Positions 1-8,023 of a DNA stretch of 14,796 nucleotides are shown here, piece by piece (position 1 is the first letter of the stretch; every line of letters begins with the position of its first letter). The stretch spans positions 1 to 14,796 of the forward strand of contig JADHRC010000026.1 of NCBI GenBank assembly GCA_016777645.1, in the 5' to 3' direction. Below the pieces are notes generated by a model, which searched no databases, was not told where the DNA came from, and saw only the letters and a program-made list of their open reading frames with translations. The DNA is from Alphaproteobacteria bacterium. GTDB lineage: Bacteria > Pseudomonadota > Alphaproteobacteria > Puniceispirillales > Marisalimonadaceae. The translations under genes and the position numbers were made by a program.

Positions 1-493
1 TGATATCATAATAATTAAAAGTAGAGAATTTAGTTTCTAATTGTTCTGAATTTGTAAAATACAACTCAGTTGCTTTGGAAATACTTTCTGCGTCAAGAGC
101 AACGATACCTTGATATCTTTTTGAAAATTTCCCTTGATCCAATGTAAATGAAATATGTCCAGACCCCATTAAAGGAAGTAAATTAAAATCTTTATTTATC
201 AAATCTTTGTCATAACCCACATAACCTCTTAAAAAACCATCATTCGTTATATCTGCAAATAACGTGTGAACAGGCCCAGTACCCTTCGCTTGAATAGTAA
301 AAACACCATCATGCTTCATCCTTGATCCTAAACAGGCTGTAATAGTTAAAGTGTCCGCAAGTAAACTTTCAAGGTTGCTAGGATAATTATGACGTTTGAT
401 AATCTGATATACAGTTGAATCAAATCTAACAATCATTCCTCTTACTTCATTATTTGCTAATTGGAAAGGAACTATGTGGTTTTCAAGCTTCAT
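1..493 (-). CDS. hslO: Hsp33 redox-regulated chaperonin, N-terminal part (cut by window edge)
   Basis: Not covered by a complete reading frame because the gene runs off the left edge; about 164 N-terminal codons are present. The translation begins MKLENHIVPFQL and contains the Hsp33 core hallmarks in order: a KGTGPVHTLFAD stretch, DGFLRGYVGYD, a GSGHISFTLDQG strand, RYQGIVALD and YFTNSEQLETKF. Hsp33 is a cytosolic holdase activated by oxidation and unfolding of a C-terminal zinc centre with four cysteines. That redox switch lies outside the window, so its presence cannot be checked. The ATG lies 4 bases after the argF stop with no clear Shine-Dalgarno sequence, suggesting translational coupling to argF. 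argD-argF-hslO is a gene order known from many alphaproteobacteria. Family identity is secure; completeness is unknown. Confidence 0.93.
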   Translation of the reverse strand, partial: MKLENHIVPFQLANNEVRGMIVRFDSTVYQIIKRHNYPSNLESLLADTLTITACLGSRMKHDGVFTIQAKGTGPVHTLFADITNDGFLRGYVGYDKDLINKDFNLLPLMGSGHISFTLDQGKFSKRYQGIVALDAESISKATELYFTNSEQLETKFSTFNYYDI

Positions 494-497
494 TTGA

Positions 498-1388
498 TTA
501 TTTAGTTAAACAAAATTTCATAATCGCTTTTTGTGCATGTAGTCTGTTTTCTGCTTCGTCAAAAACAACAGAATTCTGACTCTCAATTACTTCTGAAGTA
601 ACTTCCTTGTTCCGGTATGCTGGCAAACAATGCATAAACATTACATTTTCATTAGCTAATTTTAAAATATCATTATTAACTTGAAAAGGTTTAAAAAGCT
701 TTTCAGGCGTTTCTTTACTATCTCCCATAGAATTCCATGTGTCCGTAATTAAACAATCAGCTCCAAGAGCTGCTTGTTTTGGATCATGTGTGACAATAAT
801 ATTTTTATTTATATTTTTAGCCCAATACAAAGTATCTTTGTTAGGTAAAATGCCTTCAGGACACGCTATGTAGAGTTGAATATTCAACAAAGCTGAAGCT
901 TCAATCCAACTTTGTAAAACGTTATTACAATCCCCAAACCAAGCAATTTTTTTGTTTTCAAATTCTCCAATTTTCTCTTTGATTGTAACTAAGTCTGCCA
1001 AAACCTGGCAAGGATGGCTAAAATCTGTAAGAGCATTGATAACCGGGATAGAAGATGTCTTAGCATACTTAATGATTTGATCATGTCCAAAGCATCTTAT
1101 AACAACTAAATCAGCATACCTCTCTAAAACACGAGCAGTATCTTCTATAGTCTCCCTCTCACCTAACTGCATTTCTTTTTCATTAAGAATATGACTGCTT
1201 CCACCCAATTGATTTATTCCAATTTCAAATGAAACACGAGTTCTTAAAGAGGGTTTTTCAAAAATAAGTACAACATGTTTATCTTGCATAAACTTGGTAT
1301 GCGGTTCATTTTTCCATTTAAGGGATAAAGATATTAAATCTAAAAGCTGATCTTTTGAAAGATCTTTCAAGTCAATAAAATTAGCCAT
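498..1388 (-). CDS. argF: Ornithine carbamoyltransferase
   Basis: Catalyses carbamoyl phosphate + L-ornithine to citrulline + phosphate in cytosolic arginine synthesis. The 296-residue length is normal for the family. The carbamoyl-phosphate loop is SLRTR at residues 47-51 (most family members have STRTR), HPCQ is at 125-128, the ornithine-binding SMG loop is within DTWNSMG at 216-222, and HCLP is at 253-256. The SMG loop argues for ornithine rather than acetylornithine as substrate. The gene lies 5 bases downstream of argD and 4 bases upstream of hslO on the same strand, so the three are almost certainly one transcript. The start is ATG preceded by a purine-rich but weak ribosome-binding sequence. 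Identity is secure; the Leu in the phosphate loop is the only oddity. Confidence 0.96.
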   Translation of the reverse strand: MANFIDLKDLSKDQLLDLISLSLKWKNEPHTKFMQDKHVVLIFEKPSLRTRVSFEIGINQLGGSSHILNEKEMQLGERETIEDTARVLERYADLVVIRCFGHDQIIKYAKTSSIPVINALTDFSHPCQVLADLVTIKEKIGEFENKKIAWFGDCNNVLQSWIEASALLNIQLYIACPEGILPNKDTLYWAKNINKNIIVTHDPKQAALGADCLITDTWNSMGDSKETPEKLFKPFQVNNDILKLANENVMFMHCLPAYRNKEVTSEVIESQNSVVFDEAENRLHAQKAIMKFCLTK

Positions 1389-1393
1389 TTTTT

Positions 1394-2590
1394 CTATTTT
1401 TTCTTTATTTCGACAATAACTTTTTTAAGTATTTCAAAAGCATTATCAACTTCTTCTTTAGAAGTATTCAAGGGTGGTAATAATCTAATAGTATTTTCAG
1501 CTGCACCCACCAACAACAAACCTTTATCTCTTGCTATATTGCCAAAATGGGCAGCAGTAACTTCTTCATTTAATTGAAAACCTCTCAACATTCCTGAACC
1601 TTTTTTGGTTTTCAAAATAGGTGAGTCTTTTCCATCATACTCAATCAAATCCTGCATTTTGGTATCAAAATAAATAATCATTTTCTTCAAACTATCAAGA
1701 AAACCATTCTCTAGCAAAAGATCTAAAACAGCGTTAGCAGATCTCATGGCTAGTGGATTTCCTCCAAATGTACTTCCATGTGTCCCTGGTATCATAGCAT
1801 CTCCAACATTTGCCTTAGCTAAAACAGCTCCAACTGGAAATCCACCACCAAGACCTTTTGCAAGCGCAATTATATCTGGTTCCACATCTTCTTGTTGATA
1901 GGCGAATAAAGATCCTGATCTTCCCATACCAATTTGAACTTCATCTGAAATTAGTAAAGCACCATTTTCATCGGCTATCTCTTTTAAAGATTTAATATAT
2001 CCATCTGGAGCTTTTCTTGCTCCACCTTCTCCTTGAACAGGTTCAACAAGAATTGCTGCAACATGTTTTCCTATATGTTTTTTTAGACTATCTATATCTC
2101 CCCACTCAACATGAGTAAAGCCTTGCGCAGATGGACCAAAACCCTCACGAAATAATGGCCTGTCATTTGCAGCTAACATAGCTAATGTTCGTCCATGAAA
2201 AGCGCCCGTTGCACATATTATCTCTGTTCTATCTTTCTCGCCATTTGCCCACGCATACCTTCTTGCAACCTTAACAGCTCCCTCAGTAGCTTCAGCTCCA
2301 GAATTACAAAAAAATACACGTTCTGCACAGGAATTAGCTACAAGCTTTTCAGCTACAACTTCTTGTTCTGGTATTCTGTAAAGATTAGATGTATGCCAAA
2401 GTTTTGAAGCTTGATCTTGAAGAGCAGCAACAAGTTTTGGATGACAATGTCCAAATGCGTTTACAGCAATGCCGCTAGCATAATCTAAATATCTTTTACC
2501 ATCTTCAGAAATTAAAAAACTTCCCTCTCCATGAGTAAAAGCAATATCAATTCTTCCGTAAGTTGTCATTATTGATGGACTAATAGGCAT
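1394..2590 (-). CDS. argD: Acetylornithine aminotransferase (PLP-dependent, class III)
   Basis: Transfers the amino group from glutamate to N-acetylglutamate semialdehyde, giving N-acetylornithine. Many ArgD enzymes also act on N-succinyl-diaminopimelate in lysine synthesis, which could matter in a small genome. The 398-residue length is typical. Visible fold-type I, class III features are SGAEA (97-101, cofactor phosphate contact), FHGRT (131-135), SDEVQIGMGRSG (215-226, with the Asp that contacts the PLP ring nitrogen), the Schiff-base lysine K245 in ALAKGLGGGFPVGA, and a GSTFGGNPLA segment. It is the first gene of the argD-argF-hslO operon, with its promoter presumably in the 73-base gap upstream. 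A second Met at residue 8 is a possible alternative start. The specific ArgD assignment over other class III transaminases is supported by the adjacent argF. Confidence 0.95.
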   Translation of the reverse strand: MPISPSIMTTYGRIDIAFTHGEGSFLISEDGKRYLDYASGIAVNAFGHCHPKLVAALQDQASKLWHTSNLYRIPEQEVVAEKLVANSCAERVFFCNSGAEATEGAVKVARRYAWANGEKDRTEIICATGAFHGRTLAMLAANDRPLFREGFGPSAQGFTHVEWGDIDSLKKHIGKHVAAILVEPVQGEGGARKAPDGYIKSLKEIADENGALLISDEVQIGMGRSGSLFAYQQEDVEPDIIALAKGLGGGFPVGAVLAKANVGDAMIPGTHGSTFGGNPLAMRSANAVLDLLLENGFLDSLKKMIIYFDTKMQDLIEYDGKDSPILKTKKGSGMLRGFQLNEEVTAAHFGNIARDKGLLLVGAAENTIRLLPPLNTSKEEVDNAFEILKKVIVEIKKK

Positions 2591-2663
2591 TTTCAGACTC
2601 TTTTATAAATTTATAATTGAACATATTAACAAGATTAAACAAAAATAAGCAATCAAGAAAACT
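2591..2663 (-). promoter_or_regulatory. Upstream region of the arginine operon with candidate -10 boxes
   Basis: This 73-base gap separates the dCTP deaminase end from the argD start and is the only place for an argD promoter. On the minus strand two TATAAA hexamers are seen (reverse complements at 2602-2607 and 2610-2615). A TTGTTA hexamer (2627-2632) lies 19 bases upstream of the first of these, a poor fit to ideal spacing. No clear GC-rich hairpin with a T-run is visible for ending the dcd transcript, so read-through into the arg genes is possible. This is weak evidence in an AT-rich background. Confidence 0.3.
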
Positions 2664-3812
2664 CTATATAAAATGTTTAGATAGTTTTAATCCTTGAGCT
2701 TGATAATTACTAGTGCTTCCAGTTTCACCATACAAAAAATTTGGTATGTTTGCCATTGGTTCATAGACTAATCTACAAATTGTTTGTTCTTGTTCAATTA
2801 GAAACGGTACGTCATGAGATCTTACCTCTAAAACAGCTTTCGTCTTGGATGCTCCTAGCTCTGACAATCCAAATCCAGGATCAAAGAATCCAGCATAGTG
2901 TGCCCTAAACTCACCTACTTTTGTATCATATGCCCTCATTTCAGCTGCATAGTTAGATGGAACGGAAACATATTCTTTACTAGCTAAAATGTAGAATGCG
3001 TCTGGACTAAGTATTAATCCAGATGAAGAATTTCCATTTCTGGATTTACTAGTTTGTGAAACTAAATCTTCGGTTGTTATTTTTTCCCAAAAAAAATTTC
3101 TATTATAATAATTGGGCTTGTCTACATCAACTAGTCTTGAATGCTTACGAGCTTTATACCCAATCAATCCCTTTTCGCCAACAAGATCTACGGACAAAGG
3201 CACACCGTTTTTTATTTTATCAGGAAGATGATTGTTATTTTCGTTTCTAACCAATCCAACATGTTCTTGTAGTATCTCCATTTCTTTGTCAGTAGCAAAT
3301 GAGTAACCTCTTCTGATTCTTAGTTGATTTAGCCTTGAACCTGTACGGACTAAAATGGAGAATGTTCTAGGTGAAATTTCTGCATATAGTGGTCCCTTGT
3401 AACCTGCAGGAACATCTTCAAATTCTTGAGCACCATCTACAATTAATCTTGTGAAAACGTCTAATCTTCCAGTAGAACTTTTGGGGTTAGCAATTCCTGT
3501 CAAATCATCATTCAAAGAGACACTCTCTAGAAGTTTAACTATATAAACACATCCACATTCTAAAACTGCGCCATCCAACAAGCTAAATTCATGCATAGCA
3601 AAATCTTTTAATCTATCAGAAACTAAATTTCCTTTGCCTGGAAGGAAAGAGGCAGGGACTCTCCAAGCTCTTATACCCAACCTTAGGTCAATTGACGCTG
3701 GTTGTATAATGTCTTTGTCAATCTCTTGATCACTATTGATAACATTTTTTTTTATTAGTTCCAAAATTTCTTGAGAAGACAGAATACCTGGTACTTTTCT
3801 AATTTCACTCAT
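2664..3812 (-). CDS. dcd: dCTP deaminase, long two-domain (fused) form
   Basis: Predicted to deaminate dCTP to dUTP, supplying the dUMP precursor for thymidylate synthesis. At 382 residues it is about twice the length of the single-domain enzyme and matches the long alphaproteobacterial type, which consists of two dUTPase-like domains. Domain 1 has QPASIDLRLG (37-46), SSTGR (112-116) and the expected general-base glutamate E145 in YAEI. Domain 2 has the FDPGFG turn (310-315) and a matching glutamate E329 in VLEV. Each half therefore keeps a plausible active-site Glu. The start ATG has a GGAAAG sequence a few bases upstream. The gene lies 26 bases behind an ABC permease on the same strand and is probably co-transcribed with it, though I see no functional link. 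Family is secure; the exact reaction (dCTP deaminase alone or bifunctional) is inferred. Confidence 0.9.
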   Translation of the reverse strand: MSEIRKVPGILSSQEILELIKKNVINSDQEIDKDIIQPASIDLRLGIRAWRVPASFLPGKGNLVSDRLKDFAMHEFSLLDGAVLECGCVYIVKLLESVSLNDDLTGIANPKSSTGRLDVFTRLIVDGAQEFEDVPAGYKGPLYAEISPRTFSILVRTGSRLNQLRIRRGYSFATDKEMEILQEHVGLVRNENNNHLPDKIKNGVPLSVDLVGEKGLIGYKARKHSRLVDVDKPNYYNRNFFWEKITTEDLVSQTSKSRNGNSSSGLILSPDAFYILASKEYVSVPSNYAAEMRAYDTKVGEFRAHYAGFFDPGFGLSELGASKTKAVLEVRSHDVPFLIEQEQTICRLVYEPMANIPNFLYGETGSTSNYQAQGLKLSKHFI

Positions 3813-3838
3813 AGTGTACTTTCCAAAGTCATTTTCAT

Positions 3839-4648
3839 TTACGATCTAAGCCTATAACCAGTTTTAAGAACATACCAAGCAAAGAAACCTAGCACTAAGT
3901 TACATAAAAATAAAATTAAACTTCCTTGTATAGGAGAAGCATCACTTATTCCTAAAAAACTATATCTAAACCCATCTATAGCATAAAAAATAGGATTACA
4001 AAAAGCGACTATTTTGAGTGTGTCTGGTAATCTTTCTATTGAGTAAAATGTCCCTGACAAAAAAGCCAACGGTTGTATAATAAAATTTGAAATTATTGCT
4101 AATTGATCAAATTTTTGAGCCCATATTCCTGCTAGCATCCCAATAATAGCTAAAGCAAAAGCTCCTTGAAACAAAAATAATATCATCCAAAGAAAATGAT
4201 CTGGCAAACTTAAGATTCCTAAAGACCATAGTAATAAGAAAGAACCTATAAACACACATAAACCTCTAGTTACTCCAGCTAAAGCATGGGCTATTAAAAT
4301 TTCTATTGGACCCAGTGGAGACATTAAAAGATCGACAATTGAACCTTGAACTTTGGCTGTCATAAAAGCAGAAGAAACATTTGCGAATGAATTTTGAATT
4401 ACACTCATCATAATTAAACCAGGAACTAAAAAATTAATGAATGGAATACCTTTAAAGCCAGCATTTCTATCGATTGCAATAGAAAATACAATTACAAATA
4501 ATAATGTAGTTACCATAGGAGCAGTTATTGTCTGCAAAAACACGTTAGTAAATCTCTTTACTTCTTTTATGTATAAAGTGAAAAAACCGTTCCAGTTTAC
4601 TCGACCAACTTCACGTTTAATTCCTAGATTTATATTTTTATTTCTCAA
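3839..4648 (-). CDS. ABC-2 type exporter permease subunit (YadH/NodJ-like)
   Basis: An inner-membrane permease of an ABC exporter, 269 residues, with about six predicted membrane segments (roughly 41-60, 68-88, 115-140, 152-175, 185-205, 243-263). Family features are the DLLMSPLGPIEILIAH stretch after TM2 (typical coupling-helix region), PLAFLSGTFYSIERLP (193-208) and NPIFYAIDGFRYSFLG (218-233). These resemble drug, polysaccharide or lipid exporters of the ABC2_membrane family; the substrate cannot be told. No ATP-binding subunit is present next to it: upstream is divergent recX and downstream is dcd. Its ATPase must be encoded elsewhere or outside the window. The start is TTG, chosen because an AGGA sequence lies 7 bases upstream and the next in-frame Met (residue 45) would delete the cytoplasmic N-terminus. 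Confidence 0.88.
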   Translation of the reverse strand: MRNKNINLGIKREVGRVNWNGFFTLYIKEVKRFTNVFLQTITAPMVTTLLFVIVFSIAIDRNAGFKGIPFINFLVPGLIMMSVIQNSFANVSSAFMTAKVQGSIVDLLMSPLGPIEILIAHALAGVTRGLCVFIGSFLLLWSLGILSLPDHFLWMILFLFQGAFALAIIGMLAGIWAQKFDQLAIISNFIIQPLAFLSGTFYSIERLPDTLKIVAFCNPIFYAIDGFRYSFLGISDASPIQGSLILFLCNLVLGFFAWYVLKTGYRLRS

Positions 4649-4726
4649 TAACTTGTCCTAATATCTAAAATATTTATAATTTTATTAATATATTATAATT
4701 ATCTCTTTTATAATTAACTAACAATA
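4649..4726. promoter_or_regulatory. Divergent promoter region between the ABC permease gene and recX
   Basis: This 78-base, extremely AT-rich gap must carry promoters for both directions. Reading towards recX, TATAAT hexamers occur at 4675-4680, 4694-4699 and 4709-4714. Reading towards the permease, a TATAAT occurs as ATTATA at 4692-4697, overlapping the 4694-4699 box in an ATTATAAT core. No good -35 hexamer was found at 16-18 bases for any of them, so the exact promoter is not settled. The ribosome-binding sequence of the permease (AGGA, 4656-4659) also lies here. Confidence 0.4.
4656..4659 (-). promoter_or_regulatory. Shine-Dalgarno sequence supporting a TTG start (ABC permease)
   Basis: AGGA on the minus strand lies 7 bases before the TTG at 4648-4646. 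It supports that non-ATG start, since no in-frame ATG follows for over 40 codons. Confidence 0.6.
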
Positions 4727-5296
4727 ATGAATCATTTAATGAATAATAAAGATACAATTATTAACAAATTAAGAAGTTCATCAATGTCGTATCTTGCGCG
4801 TTATGAGGTATCAATACATCAACTTGAAAGTACCCTTAAAAGAAAAATTTCTTATCTTGAAAATGATCTTAATGAAAAAGAAAAATCAAATATTATTAAC
4901 TTAATCAAAGAAGAAATGATTCTTGCCAAATTTGTCGATGATAAAAGATATGCAGAAACAAAAACTCGATCTATTAGAAGACAAGGCGGCTCTATAAGAC
5001 TTATTTATTCTAAATTAAAAGAAAAAGGTATATCCAATGATTTAATTCAATCATCTATTGAAATAGTTGACGATGGACAAGAAAATGCAGAAATAAAAGC
5101 TGCTGTTAAATTTATGAAAAAGAAAAATATTGGAGTATTTTCCAATACTCAATCAATATCTAATGAAAAAGATAAGTATAGTTTGAAGCAGAAATGGCTT
5201 GGCGCTCTATCGAGGAGAGGTTTTTCATTAGAAACCATTAATAAAGTTATTAATCTTAATGATATCAATAACGCAAATTTAATTTTAGATAAATAA
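4727..5296 (+). CDS. recX: RecX family regulatory protein
   Basis: RecX binds RecA filaments and modulates recombination and SOS activity in the cytosol. The protein is 189 residues, normal for RecX, and is built of helical three-helix repeats. Hallmarks are the first-repeat SYLARYEVSIHQLESTL, the central FVDDKRYAETKTRSIRRQGG (residues about 66-85) followed by IRLIYSKLKEKGIS, and a third repeat with KQKWLGALSRRGFSLETI near the C-terminus. RecA itself is not in the window. There is no clear Shine-Dalgarno sequence before the ATG, and a second ATG four codons downstream (4739) is an equally possible start; this would change only the first few residues. acs follows 22 bases after the stop on the same strand, so the two may be co-transcribed. 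Confidence 0.85.
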   Translation: MNHLMNNKDTIINKLRSSSMSYLARYEVSIHQLESTLKRKISYLENDLNEKEKSNIINLIKEEMILAKFVDDKRYAETKTRSIRRQGGSIRLIYSKLKEKGISNDLIQSSIEIVDDGQENAEIKAAVKFMKKKNIGVFSNTQSISNEKDKYSLKQKWLGALSRRGFSLETINKVINLNDINNANLILDK

Positions 5297-5318
5297 AGTA
5301 TAAATTAGGGAGCATTAA

Positions 5319-7259
5319 ATGTCAGGAATCAATTTATATAAACCAAGTTCAACTATTGTTGAAAACTCTCATGTCAATCAAGAAGACTACGAAAAAATGT
5401 ATGAAGAATCTATAAATTCTCCTACAAAATTTTGGGAAAAACACGGAAAAAGAATAGATTGGATAAAACCTTACACAAAAGTTAGTAATGTCTCATATCA
5501 AAAAGATGATTTGCATATTAAATGGTTTGAAGATGGAACTTTAAATGCAAGTTATAATTGTCTCGATCGACATCTAAAAGCTAAGGGAGAAAGTACTGCT
5601 ATAATCTGGGAAGGAGATAACCCCAATGATAGTAAACATATAACATATAATGAGCTTCATAAAGATGTATGTAAATTCGCAAATGTTTTGAAAAAGGTTG
5701 GAGCACAAAAAGGTGACCGTATTACAATTTACATGCCGATGATACCTGAAGCAACTATTGCTATGTTGGCGTGTACTAGAATTGGGGCTATTCATTCTGT
5801 TGTTTTTGGAGGATTTTCTCCAGACGCATTGGCTGGTAGAATAGAAGACTGCAACTCATCAATAATTATTACTGCCGATGAAGGTATTAGAGGAGGGAAA
5901 GCAATTCCTCTAAAAGCCAATACTGATGAAGCTATTGCCAAAGCAAAAATGTGCAAAACAACAATCGTTGTTAAAAGAACCGGTGGTGAAATTAACTGGA
6001 TAGATGGGCAAGATCTCTGGTATCACGAAGAAATGGCAAAGGCATCGTCCGAATGCTTACCTACTGAAATGAACGCTGAAGATCCTATGTTTATATTATA
6101 TACATCGGGATCAACAGGTAAACCCAAAGGAGTATTACACACCACTGGTGGATATATGGTTTATGCTTCTATGACACATCACTATGTGTTTGATTATCAC
6201 GAGAATGAAATCTATTGGTGCACTGCAGATGTGGGTTGGGTAACCGGACATTCATATATAGTATATGGCCCGTTATCTAATGGGGCTACAACTTTAATGT
6301 TTGAAGGCGTACCCAATTACCCAACTGTTAGTCGATTTTGGGAAATCGTAGATAAACACAAAGTAAATATTTTCTACACAGCACCAACTGCAATCAGAGC
6401 TCTAATGGCAGAAGGAGATAAACCTGTACAAAAAACTAGTAGAGCTAGTTTAAGAATACTTGGTAGTGTTGGCGAACCTATTAACCCTGAAGCTTGGAAT
6501 TGGTATAACAAAGTCGTTGGAGATAATAAATGTCCGATAGTTGATACATGGTGGCAAACTGAGACTGGTGGTATTTTAATTACTCCTTTACCGGGGGCTA
6601 CTCCAACAAAACCTGGCTCTGCTACTAAACCGTTTTTTGGTATTCAACCAATTCTAGTTGATGGTGATAATAAAGAACTAACTGGTCCTGCAGAAGGAAA
6701 TTTGTGCATTAACTCATCTTGGCCAGGTCAAATGAGAACAGTATACGGAGACCATCAACGATTTATAGATACTTATTTTACAACATTTCCTGGAAGATAT
6801 TTTTCAGGTGATGGTTGTAGAAGAGATGAAGATGGGTATTACTGGATTACTGGAAGAGTTGATGATGTTATAAACGTATCAGGGCATAGGATGGGAACTG
6901 CAGAGGTGGAATCTGCCCTAGTAGCTCATCCTGATGTTGCTGAAGCTGCAGTTGTTGGTTATCCACATGATATTAAAGGTCAAGGTATCTATGCGTATGT
7001 TACCGTAAATATTGACGTTAAACCATCAGAAGAATTGTTAGTAAAATTAAAGCAATGGGTAAGAAAAGAGATAGGCCCTATTGCAACTCCTGACCTAATT
7101 CAATTTGCCCCAGGTCTTCCAAAAACAAGATCTGGAAAAATAATGAGAAGAATTTTAAGAAAAATTGCTGCTAACGAACATAACGAACTCGGTGATGTAT
7201 CAACTTTGGCTGACCCATTGGTCGTTAAAAATTTGGTCGAGAATAGAAAAAATATATGA
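5319..7259 (+). CDS. acs: Acetyl-CoA synthetase (AMP-forming)
   Basis: Activates acetate with ATP and CoA to acetyl-CoA through an acetyl-AMP intermediate, in the cytosol. It has the full family length of 646 residues. Seen in order: the ATP-binding loop YTSGSTGKPKG (261-271), the GEPINPEAW region (386-393), WWQTETG (411-417, whose second Trp narrows the pocket to acetate), SGDG with GYYWITGRVDDVINVSGHRMG (496-526) and the C-terminal PKTRSGKIMRR (601-611). K607 in that last motif is the catalytic lysine, which is reversibly acetylated in studied homologues. The ATG is preceded at 6 bases by AGGGAG (5307-5312), a strong ribosome-binding site. Upstream is recX; downstream, only 6 bases away, ends the convergent CoA-transferase-like gene. 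No terminator is seen between them. Confidence 0.97.
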   Translation: MSGINLYKPSSTIVENSHVNQEDYEKMYEESINSPTKFWEKHGKRIDWIKPYTKVSNVSYQKDDLHIKWFEDGTLNASYNCLDRHLKAKGESTAIIWEGDNPNDSKHITYNELHKDVCKFANVLKKVGAQKGDRITIYMPMIPEATIAMLACTRIGAIHSVVFGGFSPDALAGRIEDCNSSIIITADEGIRGGKAIPLKANTDEAIAKAKMCKTTIVVKRTGGEINWIDGQDLWYHEEMAKASSECLPTEMNAEDPMFILYTSGSTGKPKGVLHTTGGYMVYASMTHHYVFDYHENEIYWCTADVGWVTGHSYIVYGPLSNGATTLMFEGVPNYPTVSRFWEIVDKHKVNIFYTAPTAIRALMAEGDKPVQKTSRASLRILGSVGEPINPEAWNWYNKVVGDNKCPIVDTWWQTETGGILITPLPGATPTKPGSATKPFFGIQPILVDGDNKELTGPAEGNLCINSSWPGQMRTVYGDHQRFIDTYFTTFPGRYFSGDGCRRDEDGYYWITGRVDDVINVSGHRMGTAEVESALVAHPDVAEAAVVGYPHDIKGQGIYAYVTVNIDVKPSEELLVKLKQWVRKEIGPIATPDLIQFAPGLPKTRSGKIMRRILRKIAANEHNELGDVSTLADPLVVKNLVENRKNI

Positions 7260-7265
7260 AATAAA

Positions 7266-8006
7266 TTAAACACCCCAAATTTTGTTGGCAAATTCTGGAT
7301 AGAATTCAGATACCATTGGTGCAACATTGTTCCTCATAATATCTAATCTTTTATTATCAGGCCAAGACATATATGAGAGATCTTCATGTATATCAAAATC
7401 AAAACCTGTTAATTTTGTGATGGTATCTGAAGTCTCATTCTCATTTAACTTTAATAGAGAAAATTTTTCATTTTTTTTATTAAATTTGAATAAAGCTCTA
7501 TTTGTTAAAAGATATTTTGGCCCTCCAGGCCTGTAGATTTTATCATCAGAAACACCAGGGGCAGAAATAAAGTCTACTTTTTGCACTAAAGTTCTAGGAG
7601 AATGTTCTTCTCGAAATAAAATTATTTGAGGGACAACAAAATACATTAAAGGTGAACCAAAAGATCCTGGAAATCTCTTTTTTGTATGAGGATATTTACC
7701 AGTACCAACTAGATTTATATTTGCTTGACCATCAATTTGTACACCCCCAAGAAAGAAAGTATCTATTCTTCCCTGAGCAGCACAGTCAAATAGTTCTCGA
7801 GCTCCATCAGTAAAATTATTATACCTACTAGAATGCAAAATTGTTACTCTTAACCTTTTATCTAGATATCTGGCTTCTTCTTTTGCAAGCAAAGCTGCTG
7901 CTCCTGGAATAGGAGAAGCGGCTCCAACAGCAACATGATTATCGTTTATTAATAAATCAGCTAATTGACTTATCAAGAGCTCTTCTCTTTTTATATCTAT
8001 AGTCAC
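7266..8006 (-). CDS. Family I CoA-transferase-like protein, beta (GctB-like) subunit
   Basis: A 246-residue protein with the fold and landmarks of the beta subunit of glutaconate-type CoA-transferases: AVGAASPIPGAAALLAK near the N-terminus, FFLGGVQIDGQANINLVG (84-101), KRFPGSFGSP, and a VDFISAPG segment in the second half. In characterised GctB the catalytic glutamate sits in a VESG-type motif on the strand before this. By eye the aligned segment here is LHSS (57-60), with His58 at the Glu position. The enzyme may therefore be a CoA-ester hydrolase, ring-opening or lyase-type relative, or may be regulatory, rather than a true transferase. The start is GTG, with AAGGA 9 bases upstream, 17 bases after the stop of the alpha-like subunit; the two surely form a complex. 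Substrate unknown. Confidence 0.85.
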   Translation of the reverse strand: MTIDIKREELLISQLADLLINDNHVAVGAASPIPGAAALLAKEEARYLDKRLRVTILHSSRYNNFTDGARELFDCAAQGRIDTFFLGGVQIDGQANINLVGTGKYPHTKKRFPGSFGSPLMYFVVPQIILFREEHSPRTLVQKVDFISAPGVSDDKIYRPGGPKYLLTNRALFKFNKKNEKFSLLKLNENETSDTITKLTGFDFDIHEDLSYMSWPDNKRLDIMRNNVAPMVSEFYPEFANKIWGV

Positions 8007-8023
8007 TAAATATAATCCTTTAA

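Noticed and set aside
2664..3812. Viral-type dUTPase or phage origin for the dUTPase-like gene
   Set aside because: Its length and two-domain layout match the chromosomal alphaproteobacterial dCTP deaminase, and the neighbours are housekeeping genes.
6433..6451. Perfect inverted repeat with 7-base arms and a 5-base loop
   Set aside because: It lies inside the well-conserved coding region of acs and is AT-rich and short; most likely a coding coincidence.
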